Source of the DNA: Lachnotalea sp. AF33-28 | GTDB lineage: Bacteria > Bacillota > Clostridia > Lachnospirales > Lachnospiraceae | Assembly (NCBI RefSeq): GCF_003477885.1 | Contig: NZ_QUEE01000006.1 | Span: forward strand, 186,001 to 250,000 | Direction of reading: 5' to 3' | Length of the DNA stretch: 64,000 nucleotides | Part shown: one piece after another, positions 25,792-33,278 of the stretch | Position numbering within the stretch: the first letter of the stretch is position 1 | Layout: each line of letters begins with the position of its first letter | The notes under the pieces: model-generated | Database searches by the model: none | What the model saw: the letters and a program-made list of their open reading frames with translations, nothing else | Told to the model about the DNA's origin: nothing | Position numbers and translations under genes: made by a program

Positions 25792-26888
25792 TCAAAGGAA
25801 ATGGTAAAGATATGTGTATAAACGAACATCATAATCTGGATCCGCTGATCCGTAAAATTATGGATAAAATGCAGCACATGGAAAATGAGGGAGGGGTGGA
25901 GGAAACCTGCCCCATCAGCATCATCTCGATGGATGCCTGGGAATGGCCCCAGGGTGTGGCGCTGTTTGCGATGTATCAGTATTACCGGGACACGAAAGAC
26001 CCGCAAATCCTGACGTTTTTAACCGGATGGTTTGACCGGCAGATTCAAAAAGGCCTTCCGGAACAAAATGTGAATACGACCTGCCCGATGCTCACCCTCT
26101 CCTGTCTCTATGAAGAGACGGGTAAGGAGAGCTACCTGCCCCTGCTGCGGCAATGGGCCGATGGGGTATATCATGGGATGCCGAGAGCCGGTGAGGGCGC
26201 CATCCAGCATGTGGTCAGCGGCGGGCAGAACGAGGGGCAGGTGTGGGACGATACGCTCTATATGACCGTTTTATTTCTGGCCCGGATGGGACAGCTGCTC
26301 GGCCGGGAAGACTATGTCCAGGAGAGCATCCGCCAGTTCCTGGTGCACATCAAATACCTGACCGACCGGAAGACCGGGCTGTTATTTCACGGCTGGACAT
26401 TCTTAGGCAGACATCATTTCGGAGAGGCGTTGTGGGGAAGAGGAAATTCCTGGTATACAGCGGGACTGGTGGATTATCTGGAACTGCTGGAAGGAAATGA
26501 CGGAGTCCGTCAGTTTCTGCTGACGACGCTGGAAGAGCAGGTAAAAGCGCTGAAAGCCTGCCAGGATGATTCCGGACTGTGGCATACGCTGCTGGATGAT
26601 GCCACCTCTTATCTGGAAACCAGCGCCACCAGCGCTTTCGCCTACGGCATTTTAAAAGCGGTGCGGATGGGATATCTGGATCAAAAATACGAGGAAACCG
26701 GTTTGAAGGCAGTAAACGGGGTCATAAAGCAGATCACTTGTGACGGCTGTGTACAGGGGGTTTCCTATGGCACCCCGGTATTTGCCAACAGGGAAGATTA
26801 CAGGAATATTCCTGTCTGCCCCATGCCTTACGGCCAGTCCATGGCACTGATGATGCTTGTGGAGGCCGGTAAGCATTTCAGAGAATAG
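25788..26888 (+). CDS. GH105/GH88-family unsaturated uronyl hydrolase, YesR/YteR-like
   Basis: A 366-residue (alpha/alpha)6-barrel enzyme. Family hallmarks are SMDAWEWPQGVALFAMYQYY, the catalytic Asp region VWDDTLYMTVLFLA (Asp154/155), and HGWTF followed by LWGRGNSWYTAG (about residues 201-225). Such enzymes hydrate the double bond of unsaturated galacturonyl or glucuronyl ends and release the residue from rhamnogalacturonan-type oligosaccharides. There is no signal peptide. The start overlaps the stop of the previous gene (ATGA); ATG at 25812 is an alternative start. Confidence 0.87.
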   Translation: MIKGNGKDMCINEHHNLDPLIRKIMDKMQHMENEGGVEETCPISIISMDAWEWPQGVALFAMYQYYRDTKDPQILTFLTGWFDRQIQKGLPEQNVNTTCPMLTLSCLYEETGKESYLPLLRQWADGVYHGMPRAGEGAIQHVVSGGQNEGQVWDDTLYMTVLFLARMGQLLGREDYVQESIRQFLVHIKYLTDRKTGLLFHGWTFLGRHHFGEALWGRGNSWYTAGLVDYLELLEGNDGVRQFLLTTLEEQVKALKACQDDSGLWHTLLDDATSYLETSATSAFAYGILKAVRMGYLDQKYEETGLKAVNGVIKQITCDGCVQGVSYGTPVFANREDYRNIPVCPMPYGQSMALMMLVEAGKHFRE

Positions 26889-26900
26889 AAAAGGAAGCAT

Positions 26901-28163
26901 ATGGATCAGAGAATTGAAAAATCGGAAAAAATTATGACGGAAATCATACAGCAGGCGGTGGATCTGTGTGAAAAGACCGGCGGGGGGAAGGTGATTCTCC
27001 CCCCGGGGATGTATGTATGCGGCACTCTGTGTCTGAAAGACCATGTAACACTGTGGCTGGAAGAGGGGGCCGTGCTGCTGGGGAGCGGGCGGATTGAGGA
27101 TTATCCGGATAATGAGACCTGCTTTACGGATGCGGTGGGACATGTGAGGGGAAAAGCGCTGATCTATGCCTGTAACAAAACCGATACAGGAATTGGCGGC
27201 CCAGGGATGATCAACGGCCGGGGCTATCTGTATCCGGAGGGACACCCTTCCCATCTGGTGCGGCCGTTTCTGATCCGGCTGGTCGGCTGCCGTCAGGTAC
27301 ATATAGAGGGGATACAGCTGGTTCAGGCGGCGGCCTGGTGCCTCCATCTGCAGGACTGCGAGGAGGTAACGGTACGCCGGGTCAGGATTTCCTCCCGCTG
27401 CAACGGCAATAATGACGGAATCGATATCGACGGCTGCCGTCAGGTTGAGGTGACCGGATGTGAGATCGACAGCGGGGATGATGCCATCTGCCTGAAATCC
27501 ACCTCCAGCAGGTGCTGTAGGTCCGTCCGGATATCGGACTGTACCGTGACCTCCAGATGGGCCGGATTTAAAATCGGGACCGAGTCGGTGGGGGATTTTT
27601 CCGATATCACGGTGGAAAACTGCCGTTTCTACGATGTGGAAGGCTGCGGAATCAAGATTGTTCCGGTGGACGGAGGATGTGTGGACGGCGTAACGGTCCG
27701 GAATGTACATATGATCCGGTGCACCGGCCCGATCTTTATCAGCGGAGGAAACCGTCTGCGCCGGTATTATGAGGTTTCAAAGGCGCGGCCGGGGACGATA
27801 AAAAATATCCTGATGGAGGATATCAGGGCGGATGTAAAACAGGCCGGAGGCGGACTCTATCAGGGCAGGCCCTGGGGAAATGCCGAAGGAGGCGTGGTGA
27901 TCTCCGGACTGTGGGACTATCCGGCAGAAAACATTACCCTGCGTAACTGTGACTTTGCAATGCCGGGCGGCAGGGAAGCTTATCAAAAGCAGGCTGTGCC
28001 GGAAATGGGTGAACAGTATCCGGAATTTCATCTGTTTGACCCGCTTCCCTCGTGGGGAGCATATCTGCGCCACGGCAGGAATATAAAACTGGAGGACTGC
28101 AGATTTACGGCGTCAAAGAAGGATGTGCGCCCTGCAGTCGTCAGAGAGGATATCATACCATGA
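26901..28163 (+). CDS. Glycoside hydrolase family 28 (polygalacturonase-like)
   Basis: A 420-residue right-handed beta-helix enzyme. The opening GGKVILPPGMYVCGTLCLKD and the catalytic motifs follow GH28: NNDGIDIDGC (residues 170-179), SGDDAICLKS with the paired Asp193/Asp194, GFKIGTES (222-229) in place of the usual G-H-G, and CGIKIVP (249-255) for the R-I-K position. The His-containing GHG and the Arg of RIK are thus altered, as in several exo-acting GH28 branches. It cleaves alpha-linked uronic acid or related linkages. No signal peptide, so oligosaccharides are the substrate. GGAAGC precedes the ATG, 12 bases after the GH105 gene. Confidence 0.85.
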   Translation: MDQRIEKSEKIMTEIIQQAVDLCEKTGGGKVILPPGMYVCGTLCLKDHVTLWLEEGAVLLGSGRIEDYPDNETCFTDAVGHVRGKALIYACNKTDTGIGGPGMINGRGYLYPEGHPSHLVRPFLIRLVGCRQVHIEGIQLVQAAAWCLHLQDCEEVTVRRVRISSRCNGNNDGIDIDGCRQVEVTGCEIDSGDDAICLKSTSSRCCRSVRISDCTVTSRWAGFKIGTESVGDFSDITVENCRFYDVEGCGIKIVPVDGGCVDGVTVRNVHMIRCTGPIFISGGNRLRRYYEVSKARPGTIKNILMEDIRADVKQAGGGLYQGRPWGNAEGGVVISGLWDYPAENITLRNCDFAMPGGREAYQKQAVPEMGEQYPEFHLFDPLPSWGAYLRHGRNIKLEDCRFTASKKDVRPAVVREDIIP

Positions 28164-30529
28164 TTCAATGCGGCAAACCGAGTGAGTATTACAGATTTTT
28201 GGATTCTGATAAAGAAATAGAATTTATGCGTTACGACATGCCCACGCCGTGGATGAACTACCTTTCCAACGGCATGCTGCATGCCATGATTTCCCATGCC
28301 GGAGGCGGGGTGGCATTTTATAAATCCCCGCAGATCTGGCGGATCAACCATTACCGTTTTTTCCATCTGCCCACGGACAGGAGCGGATTTTATACCTATA
28401 TCAAGGATGGAGGGGAGGTCTGGTGCCCCACCGGCATGCCGGTAAAGACGCAGCCCGAACGCTGGAAAAGCATACACGGACTGGGCTATACCAGATTTGA
28501 GGCCGAGAGAAAGGGACTGAAGGCGCAGGCTCTTTATTTTATCGGCAGCAGGGAGAACTCCATGATATGGAATCTGAAGCTCACATCCGACTGTGACCGC
28601 GAAATAGCAGTCTATCCCTTTGTGGAGCTTGGCATGATGGAGTTTATGCGTGAGCTGCAGTGGCAGTGCTACAATAAGCATCAGCTGAAGGTCAGCTATA
28701 TGGAAGAGGAACAGGCCTTGGTGTACCGCTATGGCGTAGAAAACCAGCCCAGGCCGGATGAGACTCCTCTGATCTATTTCGCTGCCACAGAGCCGGTATT
28801 GAGCTTTGAAGGGGATCGGGATGAGTTTATCGGACCTTACCGGAGTGAGGAGGAGCCGGCCGGAGTTTTGGAGGATACGTTAGGTAATTCCGTCCTTTGG
28901 GGCGGGGATCCCTGCTTTGCCTTTCAGATTCCGGTTAAGCTGAAAGCCGGAGAGGAGAAAGAAATCTCAATTTTTCTAGGCACCGGCATGACGGAAGAGG
29001 AGATCCGCGCTTCTCTGTCTAATCAGAGGGAGCCAGGTTTTGTGGAGGAATCCTTTCGGGAGTTGAATGCATCCTGGAAAGAGCATCTGGAGCATTTTAC
29101 ATGCTGCGTGCCGGATGAGGATACGGAGCGGATGATCAATGTATGGAACCCGTATCAGGCCCAGAGAAACTTCATGTTCTCCAGAAACCTGTCCTATTAT
29201 GCAACAGGAACTTTCCGCGGCGTGGGATACCGGGATACGGCGCAGGACATACTGGCCATGATTCCGTTTGATCTTACGGCCTCGAAGGAAAAGGTCCGTC
29301 TGCTGCTTTCCCAGCAGTACGCGGACGGCCATGTCAATCATTATTTTTTCCCGACGGAAGGATATGAGCCGGTGACCACCGTCCATTCCGACGACCATCT
29401 ATGGACCGTCCTCGCGGTGCATAACATCCTCTGCGAGGAGGGAAGCTATGATTTCCTTTATGAGACGGTCCGTTTTTATGATGGCGGAGAGGGAACCGTC
29501 TATCAGCATCTGAAAAGAGCCATGGAATTTACGGCAGCACATCTGGGCAGAGAGGGCTTTCCGCTGATGCTCCGTTCCGACTGGAACGATGCGCTTTTCC
29601 GTGTATGCAGGGAGGGAAAGGGCGAGAGCATCTGGACTTCCATGCAGTATGGCATGATGCTCAAAAAGATGGAAATGATGGCTCTTGCCATGGGGGATGC
29701 GCCTCTTGCCAAAGAGTATGAGACAAGCTATCAAAGCCAGAAAAAACTGGTCAATACCAAAGCCTGGGACGGTGCATGGTACCGCAGGGCCATCATGGAT
29801 AACGGCGAATATGTGGGCTGCGCCGACAGTGAAGAGGCGAGGATATGGCTGAATGCACAGAGCTGGGCCGTCCTTTCAGGGATGGGGGACAGAGAAAAGT
29901 GTGAAAGAGCCATGGACAGCGTTTATGAATTGCTCAACACACCTCTGGGGATCAAGAAGATCGATCCGCCGATCGTGAACTTCCCGGATCCTAAGGATCC
30001 TCTGACCAATTACAACCCGGGTACGGGGGAAAACGGTTCGGTGTTCTGCCATGCCAATACCTGGGCGGTGATCGCCGAATGCATGCTGGGCCATGGTGAC
30101 CGGGCGTATGAGTATTACCGTAAACTGATTCCGGCGGTGGCCATGGAACATGCGGGCGTCTGGAGATATAAGGCGGAACCCTACGCATACGCTTCCAACA
30201 TATTCGGGCCGGACAGCCTGCGTTTCGGTCTGGCCAATGTATCATGGCTGACAGGCACGGCCGCATGGATGTATGTGGCCGTCACCCAGTATCTGCTGGG
30301 CATCCGCCCGGTCATGGAGGGACTTCTCATCGATCCCTGCCTGCCTTCGGGCTGGAACAGCATTGAGATCACCCGCCGGTTCAGAGGCTCGCTCTACCAT
30401 ATCAGAATTGTCAGAAATCCGGAGTGTAAAGGTCAGAAAAGGCTTTTTGTGGATGGAATACAGATGCGGGATAATCTGATCATCCCGACTCCGGCAAAAG
30501 GAGTACATGAGGCGGTGCTGGAGTTATAA
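28160..30529 (+). CDS. Glycoside hydrolase family 94 glycoside phosphorylase
   Basis: A 789-residue phosphorylase of the cellobiose/chitobiose phosphorylase family. The N-terminal beta-sandwich carries the family signature PTPWMNYLSNG, MISHAGGGVAFYKSPQ and RINHYRF. The catalytic (alpha/alpha)6 domain has RSDWNDALF, in which Asp477 is the expected general acid, and NGSVFCHANTWAVIAE. It splits a beta-glycoside with phosphate to a sugar 1-phosphate and a shorter sugar, saving ATP. The ATG at 28160 overlaps the previous stop (ATGA); the 36 open codons upstream overlap GH28 and are rejected. A GH94 among pectin-type enzymes is unexpected, so its acceptor may be new. Confidence 0.88.
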   Translation: MIQCGKPSEYYRFLDSDKEIEFMRYDMPTPWMNYLSNGMLHAMISHAGGGVAFYKSPQIWRINHYRFFHLPTDRSGFYTYIKDGGEVWCPTGMPVKTQPERWKSIHGLGYTRFEAERKGLKAQALYFIGSRENSMIWNLKLTSDCDREIAVYPFVELGMMEFMRELQWQCYNKHQLKVSYMEEEQALVYRYGVENQPRPDETPLIYFAATEPVLSFEGDRDEFIGPYRSEEEPAGVLEDTLGNSVLWGGDPCFAFQIPVKLKAGEEKEISIFLGTGMTEEEIRASLSNQREPGFVEESFRELNASWKEHLEHFTCCVPDEDTERMINVWNPYQAQRNFMFSRNLSYYATGTFRGVGYRDTAQDILAMIPFDLTASKEKVRLLLSQQYADGHVNHYFFPTEGYEPVTTVHSDDHLWTVLAVHNILCEEGSYDFLYETVRFYDGGEGTVYQHLKRAMEFTAAHLGREGFPLMLRSDWNDALFRVCREGKGESIWTSMQYGMMLKKMEMMALAMGDAPLAKEYETSYQSQKKLVNTKAWDGAWYRRAIMDNGEYVGCADSEEARIWLNAQSWAVLSGMGDREKCERAMDSVYELLNTPLGIKKIDPPIVNFPDPKDPLTNYNPGTGENGSVFCHANTWAVIAECMLGHGDRAYEYYRKLIPAVAMEHAGVWRYKAEPYAYASNIFGPDSLRFGLANVSWLTGTAAWMYVAVTQYLLGIRPVMEGLLIDPCLPSGWNSIEITRRFRGSLYHIRIVRNPECKGQKRLFVDGIQMRDNLIIPTPAKGVHEAVLEL

Positions 30530-30541
30530 TATTAAATCGCT

Positions 30542-31312
30542 TTAAATTCCATTCAGCGCCTCCAATATGCGGCGTACACGGGCAGCTTCCAGCTGCCCCG
30601 GCGCAGAAGCGTTTAAAGCCGTGGCAAAGGTTAAGGCAGAGCCGAAGAATTCACCGCATACCCGGCTGAAAGCGCCGTATTCCCCCATGGCCATGGTGAT
30701 AAAAGGCCGGTCTGCAAACTTCTCCCGCATCTCCAGCGTGGCGGACAAGAGCGTGAGCGTGTCCAGCCTGGATTTCGGCATAACCGCGATTTTAGGCATG
30801 TCGGCGCCCAGCCGCTGCATGTGCGTGAGCTTTTCGATCAGCGCTTCTTTGGGAGGAGTTGTAGTAAAATCGTGGCTGGATACCACCACCCGCACTCCGC
30901 AGGCATGCGCGTTGAGCAACAGGCTGTTCACCGGAGCGTCTCCCTGGGAAAGCTCTGCATCCAGCAGATCGATACAGCCGGATTTACAAGCCGTCCGGCA
31001 CAGCAGGTGATAGTCTTCCGGAGAAATGCGCTTCTGTCCGCCTTCATCATTGGTACGGAAGGTAAAGAGCAGAGGGATATCCTTTAGGATGTCTCTTAAG
31101 GCGGATAGCATCATCCTGACTTCGATCAGGCTGTCCGACTGTTCAAAATAATCCACGCGCCATTCCACCAAATCGGGGGAAGCGGATAACAGAGCGCGGG
31201 CCTCGTCGGCCAGATCTCTTTTGCCTGAGGAAGTCAGCGGGATACATATTTTAGGCATTCCGGTGCCGAATACGGCGGATCTGATCTGTAACGGTTTTAT
31301 CATAGGACTCAT
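30542..31312 (-). CDS. aroD: Type I 3-dehydroquinate dehydratase
   Basis: A 256-residue type I dehydroquinase of the shikimate pathway, which converts 3-dehydroquinate to 3-dehydroshikimate through a Schiff base. Visible hallmarks are EWRVDYFE near the N-terminus, TFRTNDEGG, the catalytic His in VVVSSHDF, and the Schiff-base Lys in PKIAVMPKS. It lies downstream of aroE on the minus strand with a 17-base gap, so the two form an operon. It converges on the GH94 gene with 12 bases between the stops. Confidence 0.95.
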   Translation of the reverse strand: MSPMIKPLQIRSAVFGTGMPKICIPLTSSGKRDLADEARALLSASPDLVEWRVDYFEQSDSLIEVRMMLSALRDILKDIPLLFTFRTNDEGGQKRISPEDYHLLCRTACKSGCIDLLDAELSQGDAPVNSLLLNAHACGVRVVVSSHDFTTTPPKEALIEKLTHMQRLGADMPKIAVMPKSRLDTLTLLSATLEMREKFADRPFITMAMGEYGAFSRVCGEFFGSALTFATALNASAPGQLEAARVRRILEALNGI

Positions 31313-31329
31313 CCTCCTGATAGGATAAT

Positions 31330-32091
31330 TTACAGGGTATCTTCTATGAGACAGGTGACCTTCTCGATAACGCTGTCATCCATCCTGCGGTCCAGGAAAT
31401 ACTCGCATGCGTACTTGGCCTGGGCGGTGAGCATACAAAGCCCGGTGACCCCTTTCATTCCAAGCGTTTTGGCCTGGGCGGTGAGACGGGTCTCCTTAGG
31501 ATTATAAATGATATCCAGCACCGCTTCACAGGCAGTAAAAGGGGTAAGGTCGATGGGGGATGCGTCAGCATTGGGATACATGCCCACCGGGGTAGTGTTG
31601 ACGATGACGGCGGCATCCGTATGTGCCCGGCGGCATTCCTCATACGTCAGGGCTCCGTCCTTGCCGCTGCGGCTCACAGACAGAAGGGGGGATGCGTTCA
31701 GCGCTTTTACGACGGCACAGACGGCAGCGCTGGCCCCGCCGGTGCCGAGCACCAGCACCTTTTTTCCTTCCATATCGATCTGATTGCGGCGGACCATGTA
31801 CAGAAAGCCGTCGTAATCCGTGTTGTGGCCGATGAGACGCCCCTCTTTATTAACGATTGTGTTGACAGCGCCGATCTGCGCGGCATGGCTGTCCAGCTCG
31901 TCCAGATAGGGGATCACATCCTTTTTGTAAGGGATGGTGACATTGATCGCCTTAAACTCTTTCTTTTTCATAAAAAGCGGAAATTCTTCCCTGGTTAAAG
32001 GCACCAGATCATATGTATAATCTGCCAGCTGCTCATGTATCAGCTTGGAATAGCTGTGTCCCAGCTTCTCTCCAATCAGCCCGTATTCCAT
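31330..32091 (-). CDS. aroE: Shikimate dehydrogenase
   Basis: A 253-residue NADP-dependent enzyme that reduces 3-dehydroshikimate to shikimate. The N-terminal shikimate-binding motif GLIGEKLGHSYSK, the catalytic Lys in NVTIPYKKDV, Asp in GHNTDYDGF, and the nucleotide-binding LGTGGASAAV are all present. It is the first gene of an aroE-aroD pair, with TTAAGGAGG before its ATG. Its upstream region carries two mobile-type repeats, the closer one about 110 bases from the start. Confidence 0.93.
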   Translation of the reverse strand: MEYGLIGEKLGHSYSKLIHEQLADYTYDLVPLTREEFPLFMKKKEFKAINVTIPYKKDVIPYLDELDSHAAQIGAVNTIVNKEGRLIGHNTDYDGFLYMVRRNQIDMEGKKVLVLGTGGASAAVCAVVKALNASPLLSVSRSGKDGALTYEECRRAHTDAAVIVNTTPVGMYPNADASPIDLTPFTACEAVLDIIYNPKETRLTAQAKTLGMKGVTGLCMLTAQAKYACEYFLDRRMDDSVIEKVTCLIEDTL

Positions 32092-32198
32092 GGCGGGACC
32101 TCCTTAATATTACGATTTGGCGGGGATGCGCATGATTTCCTGTGGAAACTGTCTGCTTTGCAGACAAAAATCAGGCGCAGGTATAATGTTTTACATTA

Positions 32199-32350
32199 AG
32201 TAACAGTTCAGACGGCTCATCTTCTTGACCGAAAAAACCGGTCAAGAAGCATCGGATGTCCATCCGATGTGAAAAATAGCACAAAAACAGTCTTATGAGC
32301 AAACTCAACGTCTGCTTTTGCACTATTTTCCCGCCGTCTGAACTGTTACT
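32199..32350. repeat. MITE-like element A, 18-bp terminal inverted repeats and target duplication
   Basis: A 152-base element with perfect terminal inverted repeats (GTAACAGTTCAGACGGC at 32200-32216 and GCCGTCTGAACTGTTAC at 32333-32349, one more pair outside). ACATTA flanks it on both sides (32193-32198 and 32351-32356), as expected for a target-site duplication. Inside are two hairpins: an 11-bp stem CTTCTTGACCG at 32221-32249 and an 8-bp stem at 32251-32268. Its right half from TCTTATGAGCAA is nearly repeated at 48395-48440. It has no coding capacity, so it would need a transposase from elsewhere. Confidence 0.75.
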
Positions 32351-32420
32351 ACATTATATCAAAAACAGAGAACAAAATACAAGTATGGATTGACAAACAT
32401 TACAGCGCCGGATATTCTAA

Positions 32421-32630
32421 AGTTACTGTTCACACGCTGCCGATCAAGCAGCGTATGAGAGGGCAGGGTATGGTCCTCATAGGGATCCCTTGAAGCCCGC
32501 CGGTACTTATTGCTGTGTATTTTACAGCATTAGTACCGCTGCGCGCTTCACGGAGCGAGAGCGGGTCCCAATGAGGACCATACCCTGCCCTCTCATACGC
32601 GGGAATTTTTCGGTAACTGTGAACAGTAAC
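32421..32630. repeat. MITE-like element B, long hairpin with 7-bp target duplication
   Basis: A 210-base element bounded by GTTACTGTTCACA (32422-32434) and TGTGAACAGTAAC (32618-32630), flanked by ATTCTAA at 32414-32420 and 32631-32637. Inside, TATGAGAGGGCAGGGTATGG and the following TCCTCAT pair with the reverse sequence near 32571-32597, a stem of about 27 bp. An inner stem CGGTACT/AGTACCG with TGCTGT/ACAGCA adds to it. The ends match element A at 12 of 15 positions (GTwACwGTTCAsACG), so both are one family. Confidence 0.75.
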
Positions 32631-32640
32631 ATTCTAAAAT

Positions 32641-32656
32641 GTAACAGTTCAGACGG
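32641..32656 (+). repeat. Solo end of the element A family
   Basis: GTAACAGTTCAGACGG is repeated here, identical to the left end of element A, but without a matching right end. It sits 30 bases before the ribosome site of the HD-domain gene, so it belongs to that gene's leader or promoter region. Confidence 0.6.
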
Positions 32657-32684
32657 CTCTTGTCCGTTCAGATCAGGAGGATGA

Positions 32685-33260
32685 ATGAAAGCGGAAGATA
32701 TACTGGAGTTTTATAAGATTTTGGAGAAGATGAAGTGCAATACCCGGCATTCGTGGACCGCAAACGGGCGGCAGGAGAGCGTGGCGGACCATTCCTTCAG
32801 CACGGCTTTTCTGGCGATGCTGATTGCGGACGAGTTCCCCGATCTGGATATGGACCGGGTAATCCGCATGTGTCTGCTTCACGATATCGGAGAAGCGGTG
32901 ACGGGGGATATCCCCTGTTTCGAAAAAAAGGAATCGGACGAAGTCTGTGAGGGCAATGCGGTGAGAAACCTGTTTTCGTCCCTGCCGGCCAGGGAGGGCG
33001 GCAGATTTTCGGCGCTGTGGGAAGAGATGGAAAAGAAAGAATCACCGGAAGCCAAGCTTTATAAGATACTGGACCGTATTGATGCGGTGATGGAGCATAA
33101 CGAAGCGGATATCTCCTCCTGGCTGCCCCTGGAGTATGAGCTCCAGGTGACTTACGGCAGGGAGGAGGCCAAAGCCTTTCCTTTTACGGAGGAGTGGAGG
33201 GAGGCTGTGGTTCGGGCGACAATGGAAAAAATTGCGGACAGCGGATCACAGCCGGCTTAA
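32685..33260 (+). CDS. HD-domain protein, YfbR-like 5'-nucleotidase
   Basis: A 191-residue HD-superfamily phosphohydrolase. The metal-binding residues are arranged as in the YfbR/HD_3 family: His36 in SVADHSFS, His66-Asp67 in CLLHDIGEAVTGDIP with Glu70, and a later Asp in DRIDAVMEH. YfbR hydrolyses deoxynucleoside 5'-monophosphates; the specificity here is inferred. GGAGG lies 4 bases before the ATG at 32685. The gene stands alone and converges on the BceB-like gene. Confidence 0.8.
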   Translation: MKAEDILEFYKILEKMKCNTRHSWTANGRQESVADHSFSTAFLAMLIADEFPDLDMDRVIRMCLLHDIGEAVTGDIPCFEKKESDEVCEGNAVRNLFSSLPAREGGRFSALWEEMEKKESPEAKLYKILDRIDAVMEHNEADISSWLPLEYELQVTYGREEAKAFPFTEEWREAVVRATMEKIADSGSQPA

Positions 33261-33278
33261 GCAGCATGTGACTGCATT

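Larger units (their letters stand above)
32092..32684. other. 593-base intergenic region occupied by repeat elements
   Basis: Between the divergent aroE and HD-domain genes there is no coding sequence. About 360 of the 593 bases belong to two adjacent MITE-like elements (32199-32350 and 32421-32630), and a fragment of an element end lies at 32641-32656. GTATAATG at 32181-32188 may be part of a promoter, though I cannot place a matching -35 box with confidence. Confidence 0.6.

Noticed and set aside
26652..27710. A 352-codon minus-strand frame inside GH28
   Set aside because: GH28 motifs on the plus strand are convincing; the reverse frame has an unusual composition and no ribosome site.
28052..28159. 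A 36-residue N-terminal extension of the GH94 protein
   Set aside because: It overlaps the GH28 gene in another frame; the ATG at 28160 gives the normal GH94 start and an ATGA overlap.
32421..32630. A small protein or CRISPR array in the repeat region
   Set aside because: The repeats are inverted rather than direct with spacers, and the open frame at 32490 only reads through hairpin arms.
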